Assembly: GCF_900129025.1 (NCBI RefSeq)
Contig: NZ_FQUM01000004.1
Span: 496,001 to 560,000, forward strand
DNA length: 64,000 nucleotides
Source of the DNA: Mariniphaga anaerophila
GTDB taxonomy: Bacteria; Bacteroidota; Bacteroidia; Bacteroidales; Prolixibacteraceae
Direction: 5' to 3'
Part shown: piece after piece, positions 26,538-35,661 of the stretch
How the letters are laid out: each line of letters begins with the position of its first letter
How positions within the stretch are numbered: position 1 is the first letter of the stretch
Position numbers and translations under genes: made by a program
Notes under the pieces: model-generated
Databases searched by the model: none
What the model was told of the DNA's origin: nothing
The model's input: the letters and a program-made list of their open reading frames with translations, nothing else

Positions 26538-27611
26538 ATGAAACAGGTAAAAAGAACAAATATGTTCGAGCCAAATCTACATATAAAAAAATATACCGTC
26601 ATTTTTTTAACATTTTTTTTGGCAGGCACTGTCAATTCATTTTCTCTACTGGCACAGCCTACAGAAGTTGTTGCCCAAAAAGGGGATGGAATTTATCGGT
26701 TACTTACCCGCAACGGGCTGCCTGCAACGGAATACATGGAGGCATTTATTGAGCTGAACAAAGAACGGCTGGGCCCGGACAACTCGCTCTTTGCCGGAAG
26801 GAAATACAAACTTCCGGGAAGGAAGGCAGAAGGCACGCTAAAAGCGTCAAAGCCTTTAACTAAACCCAAGGGTCCAACCCGCAATATCGAAATTTTCGGA
26901 AAGAAATATGCTGAAGTTGAAATTATTGACGAGCAGTTAAAAGGTGCTGTTTTCCATCTGGTTGCCGGGCACGGCGGCCCAGACCCGGGAGCAGTTGCAA
27001 AATATGGAGACTGGCAGCTTTGCGAAGATGAATATGCCTACGATGTTACGCTCAGACTGGCCCGAAATTTAATTCAGCACGGCGCAACTGTTTATATGAT
27101 TACACGTGACAAAAACGACGGGATTCGCGACGAAAGTTACCTGAGACCGGACAAAGATGAAGTTTGCTACCCCAACCAAAAAATTCCGTTGAACCAAATC
27201 CGCAGACTACGACAGCGAACCGATGCGGTTAACGACCTGTACAAAAAACATCGCGGAAGCTTTCAGCGAATGGTTGCCATCCATGTCGATTCACGAAGCC
27301 ACGGAGAGAATATTGATGTTTTCTTTTACCACGATAAACGAAGTAAAACAGGAGAAAAAGCTGCGCACATTCTAAAAAATACCTTTCAGCAAAAATATGA
27401 TCAGCACCAACCGGGCAGAGGATATAGCGGCACCGTTTCAACAAGAAATTTGTATGTTGTAAAAAACACCTATCCCGTTGCAGTTTATATCGAACTGGGA
27501 AATATTAACCATCGCCGGGATCAACAACGGTTTATTATACCAAGCAACCGGCAGGCCCTTGCAAACTGGCTTTTCGAGGGATTGGTCGAAGATTATAAAA
27601 CAAATAAGTAA
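26538..27611 (+). CDS. N-acetylmuramoyl-L-alanine amidase with LysM-like domain
   Basis: Exported peptidoglycan hydrolase, 357 residues. A signal peptide (VIFLTFFLAGTVNSFSLLAQ) is followed by a LysM-like region (about residues 42-95: VVAQKGDGIYRLLTRNGLPA) and an Amidase_3 domain. Zinc and catalytic residues are seen in LVAGHGGPDPGAVAKYGDW plus QLCEDEYAYD (His and Glu), MVAIHVDSRSHGE (His) and VAVYIELGNINHRRDQ (catalytic Glu). It is transcribed divergently from the 5'-nucleotidase genes. It cleaves between MurNAc and the stem peptide during cell separation or remodelling. Confidence 0.92.
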   Translation: MKQVKRTNMFEPNLHIKKYTVIFLTFFLAGTVNSFSLLAQPTEVVAQKGDGIYRLLTRNGLPATEYMEAFIELNKERLGPDNSLFAGRKYKLPGRKAEGTLKASKPLTKPKGPTRNIEIFGKKYAEVEIIDEQLKGAVFHLVAGHGGPDPGAVAKYGDWQLCEDEYAYDVTLRLARNLIQHGATVYMITRDKNDGIRDESYLRPDKDEVCYPNQKIPLNQIRRLRQRTDAVNDLYKKHRGSFQRMVAIHVDSRSHGENIDVFFYHDKRSKTGEKAAHILKNTFQQKYDQHQPGRGYSGTVSTRNLYVVKNTYPVAVYIELGNINHRRDQQRFIIPSNRQALANWLFEGLVEDYKTNK

Positions 27612-27697
27612 GTACGTAATTTCTTAACTTCATTTCAATCAATCATTTCCCCGTCGAAAAAAAACCGAAAATATTTTTTCCAATTTTCGTTCAAAAA

Positions 27698-27728
27698 TTT
27701 GCTAAAAAATATTTTAATATTATATTTG
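27698..27728 (+). promoter_or_regulatory. Consensus promoter in front of a short candidate sRNA
   Basis: TTTG at 27698-27701 and TATATTTG at 27721-27728, spaced by 19 bases, match the Bacteroidota -33 and -7 elements. The only structure downstream on this strand is the two-hairpin segment ending at 27812. Confidence 0.75.
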
Positions 27729-27733
27729 TGATG

Positions 27734-27812
27734 CAATACGTCCTGTATTGCTTGTGTGTTTGGGGGTTAACATTAATAAAGGGCAGCTGTTGAGCTGCCC
27801 TTTTCTTTTTAT
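27734..27812 (+). ncRNA. Candidate small RNA, about 78 nt, two hairpins
   Basis: The predicted transcript opens with GCAATAC/GTATTGC (27733-27739 with 27745-27751, five-base loop). About 29 bases of mostly unpaired sequence containing TTTGGGGGTTAAC follow, and it ends with the terminator hairpin at 27781-27800 and a T-rich tail. It lies between the amidase (same strand, 120 bases upstream) and the oppositely oriented permease, whose stop is at 27972. A promoter, a 5' hairpin and an intrinsic terminator in so small a space are typical of an independent trans-acting sRNA. The remainder of 27612-27971 shows nothing else. Confidence 0.65.
27781..27810 (+). terminator. Intrinsic terminator of the candidate sRNA
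   Basis: GGGCAGCT (27781-27788) pairs perfectly with AGCTGCCC (27793-27800) around the loop GTTG and is followed by TTTTCTTTTT. It could also catch readthrough from the amidase gene 170 bases upstream. Confidence 0.85.
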
Positions 27813-27971
27813 CACAATCCTGGCGAACCTCATTTCAACGAAATCAGTTTTACTCTTGAGAAGTAGCAAAAACCATCATATTTAGAGTTGCCAGCAACTA
27901 CGTCTGCACACAAATCAAACCTGTCAACATTTTCAGACATAACAGTGTCGACGAACCAACAAAACAGTTTT

Positions 27972-29120
27972 CTATTTCCTTTTTACATACAGCGAAACCC
28001 AAAGGATATAAAGCATGCAAAAGCCGATTACAAACACACTGGCAACCGGTGAAACAAATGTACTAACCAGCCCTACAATCGGAGGGATCACGGCTCCGCC
28101 TGAAACGGCCATAATCAGCAATCCGGATATTTCGTTAGAGCGCTCAGACATTTTCTCCAGCGCAAGAGAAAAAATAACCGGGAACATGCTCCCTGCACCA
28201 AGTCCGGCAACAAAAATAAAAACAAACGCAACCAGGTAGGCGGGAGCCAGCAACACACCGGCAATTCCTACAAGCGCAACCAGTGCAATCAACAAAAGGA
28301 AAGGACGGGGCTTTATCCAATTCAGAACTATAGCTCCGGTTAGACGGGCAACAGTTTCTCCTGCAAAAAACACGCTAATTCCGATGGCTGCTTTTTCAAG
28401 GGTCAAATCGAATCTGGCAATCAGAATATCAGCAATATTGGTGTTTATGGCGACTTCAGCCCCTACTATCATAAAAATTGACAAGGCCATTATCGCCACA
28501 AAACGATTTTTTAAAAGCCCGAAACACGATTTAAAAGAAGCCCGCGATTGCGTAGATTTTGATTCAGCAATAGGTGTGGCAGCAAGCCATGCTGCAGCCA
28601 ACACAGATATCACTCCGTAAACCGCCAGTACCAGTTTCCAATTATCGAAACGAATGGCTAAAAAAGTAGCAAGTAGCGGGCCGGCAAACGAAATTATTGC
28701 TTTTATAAACTGGCCGGCACTCAAAAAGCTGGGCAGTTTTTCTTCGGGCGAAACATCCTGAAGTAACGGATTGGAAGAAACCTGAATGAGCGTATTGCCA
28801 ACTCCCAATAACAAAAACGAAGCAAACATCATTGCAAATGAATAGTGAACAAACGGCAATCCAAGCCCAACCGCCTGAATAATCATCCCTGCGTTCAGCA
28901 TATTTCGTTTACCCAGTTTATCCTGCAGTATTCCGGCAGGAACCGAGAGGACGAAGAACCAAAGCAGAACCATCATCGGTAAAAACTGTGCTGCAAAATT
29001 GGTCAGTTCAAAATCTTGTTTAATATAGCCGGTTGCAACCCCGATTATATCTACAAACCCCATCACAACAAATGACAGGAGTACGGGAAGTAGTTTGTTC
29101 CAGTTGGTTTTTTGTTTCAT
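27972..29120 (-). CDS. MFS permease of the FucP/glucose-galactose type
   Basis: Inner-membrane sugar:proton symporter of about 382 residues and twelve spans, with features of the fucose-galactose-glucose subfamily (VMGFVDIIGVATGYIKQDFE, LLGVGNTLIQVSSNPLL, GAGSMFPVIFSLALEKM, GGAVIPPIVGLVS). The ATG at 29120 is preferred over the TTG at 29144, because that TTG lies inside the -7 promoter box. The last gene of the phosphatase/GH28 cluster, it has its own promoter with a box identical to one 8.5 kb upstream. The likely cargo is a monosaccharide released by the locus. Confidence 0.88.
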   Translation of the reverse strand: MKQKTNWNKLLPVLLSFVVMGFVDIIGVATGYIKQDFELTNFAAQFLPMMVLLWFFVLSVPAGILQDKLGKRNMLNAGMIIQAVGLGLPFVHYSFAMMFASFLLLGVGNTLIQVSSNPLLQDVSPEEKLPSFLSAGQFIKAIISFAGPLLATFLAIRFDNWKLVLAVYGVISVLAAAWLAATPIAESKSTQSRASFKSCFGLLKNRFVAIMALSIFMIVGAEVAINTNIADILIARFDLTLEKAAIGISVFFAGETVARLTGAIVLNWIKPRPFLLLIALVALVGIAGVLLAPAYLVAFVFIFVAGLGAGSMFPVIFSLALEKMSERSNEISGLLIMAVSGGAVIPPIVGLVSTFVSPVASVFVIGFCMLYILWVSLYVKRK

Positions 29121-29141
29121 CTCACTAAATTTATAAATTTT

Positions 29142-29163
29142 CAAATGTATTCGATGGAACTCG
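29142..29163 (-). promoter_or_regulatory. Promoter and putative operator of the FucP-type permease
   Basis: On the minus strand TACATTTG (29142-29149) matches the -7 consensus and sits 22 bases before the ATG. Abutting it at 29150-29163 is the 14-mer that reads TTCGATGGAACTCG on the plus strand, an exact copy of 37717-37730. A protein bound there would overlap the promoter. No clear -33 element was found, which would fit an activated promoter. Confidence 0.65.
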
Positions 29164-29241
29164 CATGGTCTTGATTATACATGTTTGTGAAACATAATTA
29201 CATGCTCGTTTCATTGTAAATGGTTTATTATTGGATTAAAA

Positions 29242-30249
29242 TTATTGTTCTTTCGGGAAAAACGTCTCTGGCCAGTTGCACTGAAGCTCCGTTGTTCCTT
29301 TCATGTTTCGAATCCAGGTATCAAATTCGCGCCGGCCTTCTTTTAAAACGATAATGCGCCCTCCGGCCAGCGGATCGTCTGCTCCTTTCATTACTTTGCT
29401 AACCCGGCCATACGCCAAAGCAATATTGTAATGAACTCCGATATAATCATTTATATGATCGTGCCCGACAAAAGTGCCCATAACATCGCCACATTCGAGC
29501 ATGGCGGCAAACATGCCGGTATTAATATCCGGACTGCATTCGTCTTCGTTTTTTACTCCCACAGGCGCAACCGATTTATTGTTCCATGCCGCAGTGTATT
29601 CGGGCAGAGGAATATGAAAAAACGCAAGCGCAGGAACCGGTTTCCCATTATTAACCCGGGAATATTCCGCACTTTTATCGCGGTACCACATAATCTGCGA
29701 ATAGTCGAACCAGCCATATCCGTCAACCACAGGCTGCAACGTGCTTCGCGAATGAGAATCAAAACAATACAGCAGCGCTGATACCTGACTGCTTTGGCCG
29801 TAAACCGGCAAAATAAAGTTTGAATTTCCGGCAATTCCGCCCACATCGTCATTCAAACAGAAAGGGAGTTCTTTCAAATAACCGGCAAGACTTTCACGCG
29901 AAAAATCATGCTGGGAGTCATGATTCCCAAAAACCACTGCCCACGGAATTTCAAACTCACTAAATAGCTCAGCAAAAAGATCGTAACCTTTCACAGGGTT
30001 TGCCTGGGTAACAATATCACCGGTAAGAATAACGAAATCGGGTTGTTCTTTTTTCAACACCCCCCGAACAATTTCATAGACATCCAAGTTGGAGTTTTTG
30101 TCCATGTTTATGTGAGTGTCTGTAAACTGGGCAATTTTAAATTCGCCGGAGCTGTCAAATTTCAGTGCATTTTTATTTTGGCCCAATGCACAAAAGCTGG
30201 ACACAAAAAAGGCCAGAAGCAGTGCATTTCTGATTGGATTTTTAATCAT
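29242..30249 (-). CDS. Secreted calcineurin-like metallophosphoesterase
   Basis: 335 residues with signal peptide (LLLAFFVSSFCALGQ). Metal-binding motifs of the calcineurin-like fold are in order: IAQFTDTHIN, VILTGDIVTQANP, VVFGNHDSQHDFS, LAFFHIPLPEY and TFVGHDHINDY. The arrangement resembles Dcr2/purple-acid-phosphatase-like secreted phosphatases. It is encoded 27 bases after the GH28 gene and is one of two phosphatases in this cluster. The substrate is unknown; a phosphorylated glycan is a possibility drawn only from context. Confidence 0.88.
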   Translation of the reverse strand: MIKNPIRNALLLAFFVSSFCALGQNKNALKFDSSGEFKIAQFTDTHINMDKNSNLDVYEIVRGVLKKEQPDFVILTGDIVTQANPVKGYDLFAELFSEFEIPWAVVFGNHDSQHDFSRESLAGYLKELPFCLNDDVGGIAGNSNFILPVYGQSSQVSALLYCFDSHSRSTLQPVVDGYGWFDYSQIMWYRDKSAEYSRVNNGKPVPALAFFHIPLPEYTAAWNNKSVAPVGVKNEDECSPDINTGMFAAMLECGDVMGTFVGHDHINDYIGVHYNIALAYGRVSKVMKGADDPLAGGRIIVLKEGRREFDTWIRNMKGTTELQCNWPETFFPKEQ

Positions 30250-30276
30250 GAGTTATCGGGTTTCTGTTTTAATTTT

Positions 30277-31635
30277 TCAGTTCGTTTTTTCGGATGAATT
30301 ATCACCTCCTATTTCAATATTATTCCACTCCAAATCAACAACATTTGTAACCAAGGATTTTTCCCCCGCTGTTTTAATTTTAATATTTTCGAAGACCACT
30401 TTTCGGATGGGCTTTTCGGGCAGGCCAACTAGGCTAACTGCTTTTTCGGCAGCAACGTTGCAAATCAGATTTTCGATGCGAATATTTTCAAACGACGACG
30501 GATAATTGCCTCCGCTGTAACTGTGATACTGATTGGTAAAACTGATTCCGGTTTGGGTGCTGTCTATCTGAATTCCGTTAACAAAAACACTTTTTATGTA
30601 TCCGCCCCGGTCTTTATTCGATTTAAATTGAAGGGCATATTTGCGCACCTTTTTAAACGAGAGATTCGAGGCGTACACATTCTCAATTCCGCCTGAAATT
30701 TCACTGCCAAAAGAGATACCATGGAGGCAGCCGTCGGAAGAGCTGTTGCGAACCACAATATTTTTGCTTGGGCTGTTAACCCGCCAGCCGTCCTGATCGC
30801 GACCCGACTTAACAGCCACAAAATCATCTCCGGTGTTGAAATGGCAATCTTCAATTAAAACATCCGTAGAAGAATCAATGTCCACCCCATCGTTATTAAT
30901 GAACTTGCTTTCCACCCGAACACCACGAATGGTTACATTGCTGCAATACGTGGGCTGAATAAGCCAGAAAGAACCGTTTGTTACGGTAACTCCCTCCAGC
31001 AAAATATTTTTACAATTGATGAAATGGATGAGCTGCGGACGCAAGAAACTCCCTGCACCAAAAATCCGCTCATTTACCGGCGCCCCGTTGCGGCCCATTT
31101 CCCGCAATTTATTCTGAGCGGGTTTCTGCCGGCTCCGCCAACTTCTGAAACTGTTTTCAGCAAGTCCATTACCGTCAATCACTCCATTGCCCGTAATAGC
31201 AATATTCTTAGCATCTTTCGCATAAATAAACGGAGAATAATTCCAGGCTTCGGTTCCTTCCCACCGCACCAACACCACCGGTAAGTAATCTTTGGAATTT
31301 TGACTAAAAAGCAAACGAGCTCCGTCTTTCAGATGCAAATTCACATTACTAAGTAAAACCACCGGGCCTTCGCAAAAGTATATTCCGCTGTTTAGCACCA
31401 CCTTTCCACCGCCTTTTTCAGAGCAGGTTTTTATTTTCTTGTTGATGAAATCATTCCAGTTTCCTTCGTTCAAATCTGCTTCTTTTACTTCAAAAATGCG
31501 CTCTTCAAAAACAGGCTCCGAGATATTTTCGAGAATACGAGTAACGCCCTCATAAAAATCTGTATTGCCCGGGGTCTGCGAAAACCCGGATAAACAAAAA
31601 AGCAAAAACAAACTTACCGGCAACAAGCTTTTCAT
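30277..31635 (-). CDS. Glycoside hydrolase family 28 (polygalacturonase-like)
   Basis: Secreted right-handed beta-helix enzyme, 452 residues, signal peptide LFLLFCLSGFSQ. GH28 catalytic elements are all visible: NNDGVDID (247-254), TGDDFVAVKSGRD (268-280) and GCLHGISFGSE (302-312), with a later QFKSNKDRGG segment for the Arg/Lys pair. GH28 enzymes hydrolyse galacturonosyl or related uronic-acid/rhamnose linkages by inversion. Here it stands with a GH92 mannosidase and phosphatases rather than pectin genes, so the actual linkage is open. Neighbours on both sides are cotranscribed. Confidence 0.92.
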   Translation of the reverse strand: MKSLLPVSLFLLFCLSGFSQTPGNTDFYEGVTRILENISEPVFEERIFEVKEADLNEGNWNDFINKKIKTCSEKGGGKVVLNSGIYFCEGPVVLLSNVNLHLKDGARLLFSQNSKDYLPVVLVRWEGTEAWNYSPFIYAKDAKNIAITGNGVIDGNGLAENSFRSWRSRQKPAQNKLREMGRNGAPVNERIFGAGSFLRPQLIHFINCKNILLEGVTVTNGSFWLIQPTYCSNVTIRGVRVESKFINNDGVDIDSSTDVLIEDCHFNTGDDFVAVKSGRDQDGWRVNSPSKNIVVRNSSSDGCLHGISFGSEISGGIENVYASNLSFKKVRKYALQFKSNKDRGGYIKSVFVNGIQIDSTQTGISFTNQYHSYSGGNYPSSFENIRIENLICNVAAEKAVSLVGLPEKPIRKVVFENIKIKTAGEKSLVTNVVDLEWNNIEIGGDNSSEKTN

Positions 31636-31708
31636 TATTAATTCTTTTTTGGCAGTTCAACAGATAAAGTTAGCAGACAAAAGAAAAATCCCCGTTTTCT
31701 CATAAAAT

Positions 31709-32983
31709 TCAGACAGGAAACCGTTGCTGCGCGCCGGCCAGCTCGTCGTGAATAGAAATGGATACCAAAGCCAGCAGAGCAATAAAAAGCAAAATTGACA
31801 AAAACAATAGTCTGTATTTTCCATAATGCATTGCATGCACCTTAATTTCTGCAACAGACATATCAACTTTGCTTAGTAACAGAAAAATTACAATAAAATT
31901 AACCACATATAAGTGATGGTTCAAATGAAACTGACCTGCAGAAACTCCGGTCACCACATAACTCATGAAAATATAAACTGCGAGATACCCTGCGAATAAA
32001 TATTTAGCCCGATTTTTTTCACCTGAATATGCTTTGCGAACGAAAAAAAACCAGGCAGAAAAAATGCCAACAACCAACACAAAAGCAGCAATCCAACTGG
32101 AAAGATTTGCCAGATGTTCAACATTCTGAATATCTCCAAAGCGATTCACCAAATGGGAATATTGTATTGATTCCCGGAAAACAATTAACGGGATAAATGC
32201 CACAAGAAAAAATAATGCAGATTGGTTTTCCCAGCGCTTTGGAGGCTGCTCTGTTTTGGGCCACTCCGAAGTAAGAACAGTATAAGCCATGGCTGTTCCG
32301 CCAAAAAATCCGATACTGTATTCCATCACATTCCACATGTTAAACTGTATCTGCAACACCGTTCCAACTGTTTGCAAAAAGTTGCCGAAGGCGAACCCAA
32401 AACCAGCGCCGAAAGCAGTAAACAGTGCTACCCGTAACGACGAGTTGAACCCGTTGCGAGCCATGTACCACAACATGGCCAAACCTCCGCCGAGGCAAAA
32501 AGCCCAGGCTTCGGAACGGGGCGGTGTCATTAAAACGCCTATTTGCTGAACCAGAAATCCGTAGGAAATCAAACCTCCTGCAACAACTTCGGCCATCAGG
32601 CTTGCCCACTTCACTTTCTTCTTTTCCGACGATTCCAGGCACAAACCGGTAAGCCCGCCTCCCAACAATCCAAATAAACCGCCAATTACAAACAACATGA
32701 GCAATCCGTAAAACACATTTGGAAAATCGTTACTTCGCCCAAAACCCACAACACGGCCGTAACTTATCATTCCGGTAACGCCCCATCCAATGGCAGACAC
32801 CATCGCTATGGGAAACAATTTCCGGTACCAGTCGGTACGCTGCGACATCAACACCAATGCCAACGCACCAATACCGCCTGCCCACGCAGCGCCCTGTTCA
32901 TGTCCAAACTGACCTCTTACTGCCCAGGCAGTACCGAGAGACATGCCTACTATTAAAACACCGATCCATTGCGATCTATTCAT
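31709..32983 (-). CDS. Polytopic membrane protein, paralogue of 34202-35584
   Basis: 424 residues with about eleven membrane helices and no signal beyond the first helix. I do not recognise the family. It shares a pattern with the protein at 34202-35584: a first loop AWAVRGQFGHEQGAAWAGG, MISYGRVVGFGR, LFGLLGGGLTG, PRSEAWAFCLGGGLAML, GAGFGFAFGNFLQTVG and WNVMEYSIGFFGG. Conserved Arg, Glu and Gly-rich turns inside membrane segments suggest a transporter or intramembrane enzyme, but that is inference. The start overlaps the stop of the phosphatase gene by eight bases, so the three genes are translationally coupled. Confidence 0.85.
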   Translation of the reverse strand: MNRSQWIGVLIVGMSLGTAWAVRGQFGHEQGAAWAGGIGALALVLMSQRTDWYRKLFPIAMVSAIGWGVTGMISYGRVVGFGRSNDFPNVFYGLLMLFVIGGLFGLLGGGLTGLCLESSEKKKVKWASLMAEVVAGGLISYGFLVQQIGVLMTPPRSEAWAFCLGGGLAMLWYMARNGFNSSLRVALFTAFGAGFGFAFGNFLQTVGTVLQIQFNMWNVMEYSIGFFGGTAMAYTVLTSEWPKTEQPPKRWENQSALFFLVAFIPLIVFRESIQYSHLVNRFGDIQNVEHLANLSSWIAAFVLVVGIFSAWFFFVRKAYSGEKNRAKYLFAGYLAVYIFMSYVVTGVSAGQFHLNHHLYVVNFIVIFLLLSKVDMSVAEIKVHAMHYGKYRLLFLSILLFIALLALVSISIHDELAGAQQRFPV

Positions 32984-34205
32984 TTTTTTTCAATTTAAAT
33001 TCATCAAAAAGGTCACCGTCGGCAGTAAACGACTGAAAACCGAGCTCGTTTCCGTCGATAGTTATTACCTGGTACAATTGTTTAAATGCGCCGGAATACT
33101 CCATCCACGCTTTGTCTCCGGCTTCGTACATTTTCGGGCCGCTTACTGATACCACGTACATCACTTCGTGTCCGTTACCCGGACTATCGGTAGTTCTTCC
33201 TCTGCCATAAGAATGATCGTGCCCGGTTAGCACCAAATCCACTTTATGTTTTTCAAGAATAGGTTGAAAATGCTTGCGAAGTAATTTGTTATCTCGGCTC
33301 TCCTTTGGGGAATAAAACGGCAGATGCGTGGTTACAATTACCCACTCTTTTGTGTTGGTCTGCAATACGGAATCGAGCCATGCTTTCTGCGCCTGCAGCG
33401 CGTACCCGTCTTCATTTTCCAGTTCCGAATCTGCTGCAGAATCAAAAGAGATGATCTTCAAATTTTTATAGTTGGCCGCATAGCATGTCCCCTCCAATCC
33501 CTTCGGCCCGTTTGTCGGCAATGTAAACTGTGCGTTCCAGTGAGGATCGAGAATAAGGTCGTTGTAATCGTGATTTCCAGGAGTCATCAACTGAGGCACC
33601 GTTCCGTAGATGAACGAACCGGCCAAAAACCATTCGTGCCATTCAGAATCTCTTCCTGCACGATTTATAAGGTCTCCTGCATACAACATAAATGCACAAT
33701 CGGGACTATGCATAAAAGCCTGCCTGATTACCCTCGCCCACCGTGATTTCAAATCAGTTTGCGGGTCGCCAAAATAAAGAAACGAAAACCGGGACGCATC
33801 TTCAGAAGGCGTTTGAAACTGAAACCACTCACTCCAACTCTTGTCTGTACCAACCCGGTAAATATATTTTTGTCCCGGTTCCAGCCCGGTTAACCTACAA
33901 GAGTGATGATTGGAAACAACCTCAGCCTCTCCATACCACGAATAATTTCGGGTAACGGTTTCTGCCGGAAAAACCACGCTGGCTTTATTGTCAACAATCG
34001 GCCCCGCTTTCTGCAATTCAACAATAGCCGAGTTCACTGTTGTATCAGTTCGCCATGTTACCGCAGCAGATGTTGACGGCTCTTCTGTAAGATTCAGAAT
34101 AACCCTATCGGGGACTGGAGACGGAGCATTTACCTGTGCCAGAACTAAACCGGCCTGCAACAAAAAAAAAGAGAACAATAAAAAGCAACGAAGACAACTC
34201 ATCAT
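32976..34205 (-). CDS. Purple-acid-phosphatase-like metallophosphoesterase
   Basis: Secreted 409-residue protein: signal peptide (LLFSFFLLQAGLVLAQ), an N-terminal fibronectin-III-like domain (about residues 30-125, PDRVILNLTEEPSTSAAVTW), and a metallophosphatase domain with LYFGDPQTDL, LYAGDLINRAGRD, TPGNHDYNDL, VTTHLPFYSPKES and LTGHDHSYGRGR. The His in GHDHSYGRGR and the domain order are those of purple acid phosphatases. It lies between the two membrane paralogues with overlapping stops and starts, so its activity is likely tied to them. Export and domain content place it in the periplasm or at the surface. Confidence 0.9.
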   Translation of the reverse strand: MMSCLRCFLLFSFFLLQAGLVLAQVNAPSPVPDRVILNLTEEPSTSAAVTWRTDTTVNSAIVELQKAGPIVDNKASVVFPAETVTRNYSWYGEAEVVSNHHSCRLTGLEPGQKYIYRVGTDKSWSEWFQFQTPSEDASRFSFLYFGDPQTDLKSRWARVIRQAFMHSPDCAFMLYAGDLINRAGRDSEWHEWFLAGSFIYGTVPQLMTPGNHDYNDLILDPHWNAQFTLPTNGPKGLEGTCYAANYKNLKIISFDSAADSELENEDGYALQAQKAWLDSVLQTNTKEWVIVTTHLPFYSPKESRDNKLLRKHFQPILEKHKVDLVLTGHDHSYGRGRTTDSPGNGHEVMYVVSVSGPKMYEAGDKAWMEYSGAFKQLYQVITIDGNELGFQSFTADGDLFDEFKLKKNE

Positions 34206-35584
34206 TTAATTTCTTTTTTCAGAATTATTGAAGTAACCACAACTGCATTAACAATAAAAAACAGATCAACAAAAAACCTGCGGCAGATGACCTCGCAAAA
34301 ATTCATTCCGGAAATCGACAAACTTCCGGAAAGAAGCGCCAAACGCAACAGCGAAATGCCGATACACGACCAAATCAGCAGCAAAAAGAGATTTCTTATA
34401 CTGTTCTGCTTTCGGCTAAAATAGACTGTGAGCAACGCCACAATAGAGGTCATCAGAAACACCCAAAAGAAATGCATTGTAAACGGATCCCACGGATTTA
34501 GTCCGGGATAAAAATCGCGAACCAGGTCGATGGCAGCATGACAAAAAGTAAGTGTTATACCAATCTGCCAGGCAACCTTCGGGTAGCGCATTATTACAAG
34601 AACAAACAAAATTCCGTAAAAAGCGTAGTTTACAGCAATTCGCGCAATTGTTCGCAGCAGGGAGAGCAGAAACCCGTCGTTGCCTACTGCCCCGTCAACA
34701 AAAGGCTCCAGTAAGTTTGGAATAAGCCAGAAAACCAATAGAGCCACAAAAAACAAAAGTCCCAACTCTGTAACCACAGATAAAGGAGCAGTTTCTTGCA
34801 CGTCTTCATTTTTTAAATTAGCATGAATAGCTTTTCTGCTCTTCCAGGCCGCCAGCCCCAGCGAAGCGCCCAACAATAATCCGAAAGTAAACTCCATGGC
34901 TTTCCACCAATCTTTGTAAATCGTATCAGGCAAATTACTTCCCAAAACCATCCAGAAACCGCCAAGGCCAAACCCAAGCCCACCGCCAATCATTCCATAA
35001 AATGCAAAACGGGAAACCAGTTTAAAATCAGCCGATTTAATTTTATACTTTAAATAAACGATGAGGGCAATTGCGCCAAACAACAACGCCGCCCACGATT
35101 CGGCTCGCGGTTTCTCCGGACCGGAGAAATACAGGATTTTCGGATCGTTTATCAGCTTAAACCCGAGGACAAAACCCACCAGCATAAGCAGCAGCCCGTA
35201 AATTATGGTCTTTTTTGGAACACGCCGATACAAAAATCCCAAAGAAAACACAGCGCCACCAAGCAGTCCCCACACTGCCCCTTTTAGCGTTGTGCCGGCG
35301 GTTCCCCACCAGACAGTGTCAGCATGTCGTAAAAAGCCGAGCGTTTGTCCGTAGGTCATTTCTCCGCCAATTCCAATTCCAAAAACGCCAAAAACCACAA
35401 TTATTGAGGTAATTGCTGCCGGAAGTTTCAACAGCAAACAAATACACAGGGCTACCATAGCGCCGGGAATCATGGCGCCAAACGGACCACCGCCAATGTG
35501 GCCGCGCAACCCCCACCCCAACATCATGGCCAGCGCAGGCAAAAGCACAAACATCCATCGCGAAATCTCATTACTTTTAGTCAT
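34202..35584 (-). CDS. Polytopic membrane protein, paralogue of 31709-32983
   Basis: 460 residues and about twelve membrane helices. The shared pattern with the downstream paralogue is clear: LGWGLRGHIGGGPFGAMIPG, MTYGQTLGFLRH, AVWGLLGGAVFSL, PRAESWAALLFGAIALI, GGGLGFGLGGFWMVLG and WKAMEFTFGLLLGASLG. It has an additional C-terminal part with CHAAIDLVRDFYPGLNPWDP. The family is unknown to me; two non-identical copies enclosing a secreted phosphatase suggest a heterodimer or two steps of one process. The stop overlaps the phosphatase start by four bases. Confidence 0.85.
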   Translation of the reverse strand: MTKSNEISRWMFVLLPALAMMLGWGLRGHIGGGPFGAMIPGAMVALCICLLLKLPAAITSIIVVFGVFGIGIGGEMTYGQTLGFLRHADTVWWGTAGTTLKGAVWGLLGGAVFSLGFLYRRVPKKTIIYGLLLMLVGFVLGFKLINDPKILYFSGPEKPRAESWAALLFGAIALIVYLKYKIKSADFKLVSRFAFYGMIGGGLGFGLGGFWMVLGSNLPDTIYKDWWKAMEFTFGLLLGASLGLAAWKSRKAIHANLKNEDVQETAPLSVVTELGLLFFVALLVFWLIPNLLEPFVDGAVGNDGFLLSLLRTIARIAVNYAFYGILFVLVIMRYPKVAWQIGITLTFCHAAIDLVRDFYPGLNPWDPFTMHFFWVFLMTSIVALLTVYFSRKQNSIRNLFLLLIWSCIGISLLRLALLSGSLSISGMNFCEVICRRFFVDLFFIVNAVVVTSIILKKEIK

Positions 35585-35661
35585 ATTTTTAAGGTTAAAT
35601 TAGAAAATCTGGCTATCGGTTATGGGAAAGCCGGACAAACACTCTCCGTCCGGCGCATATT

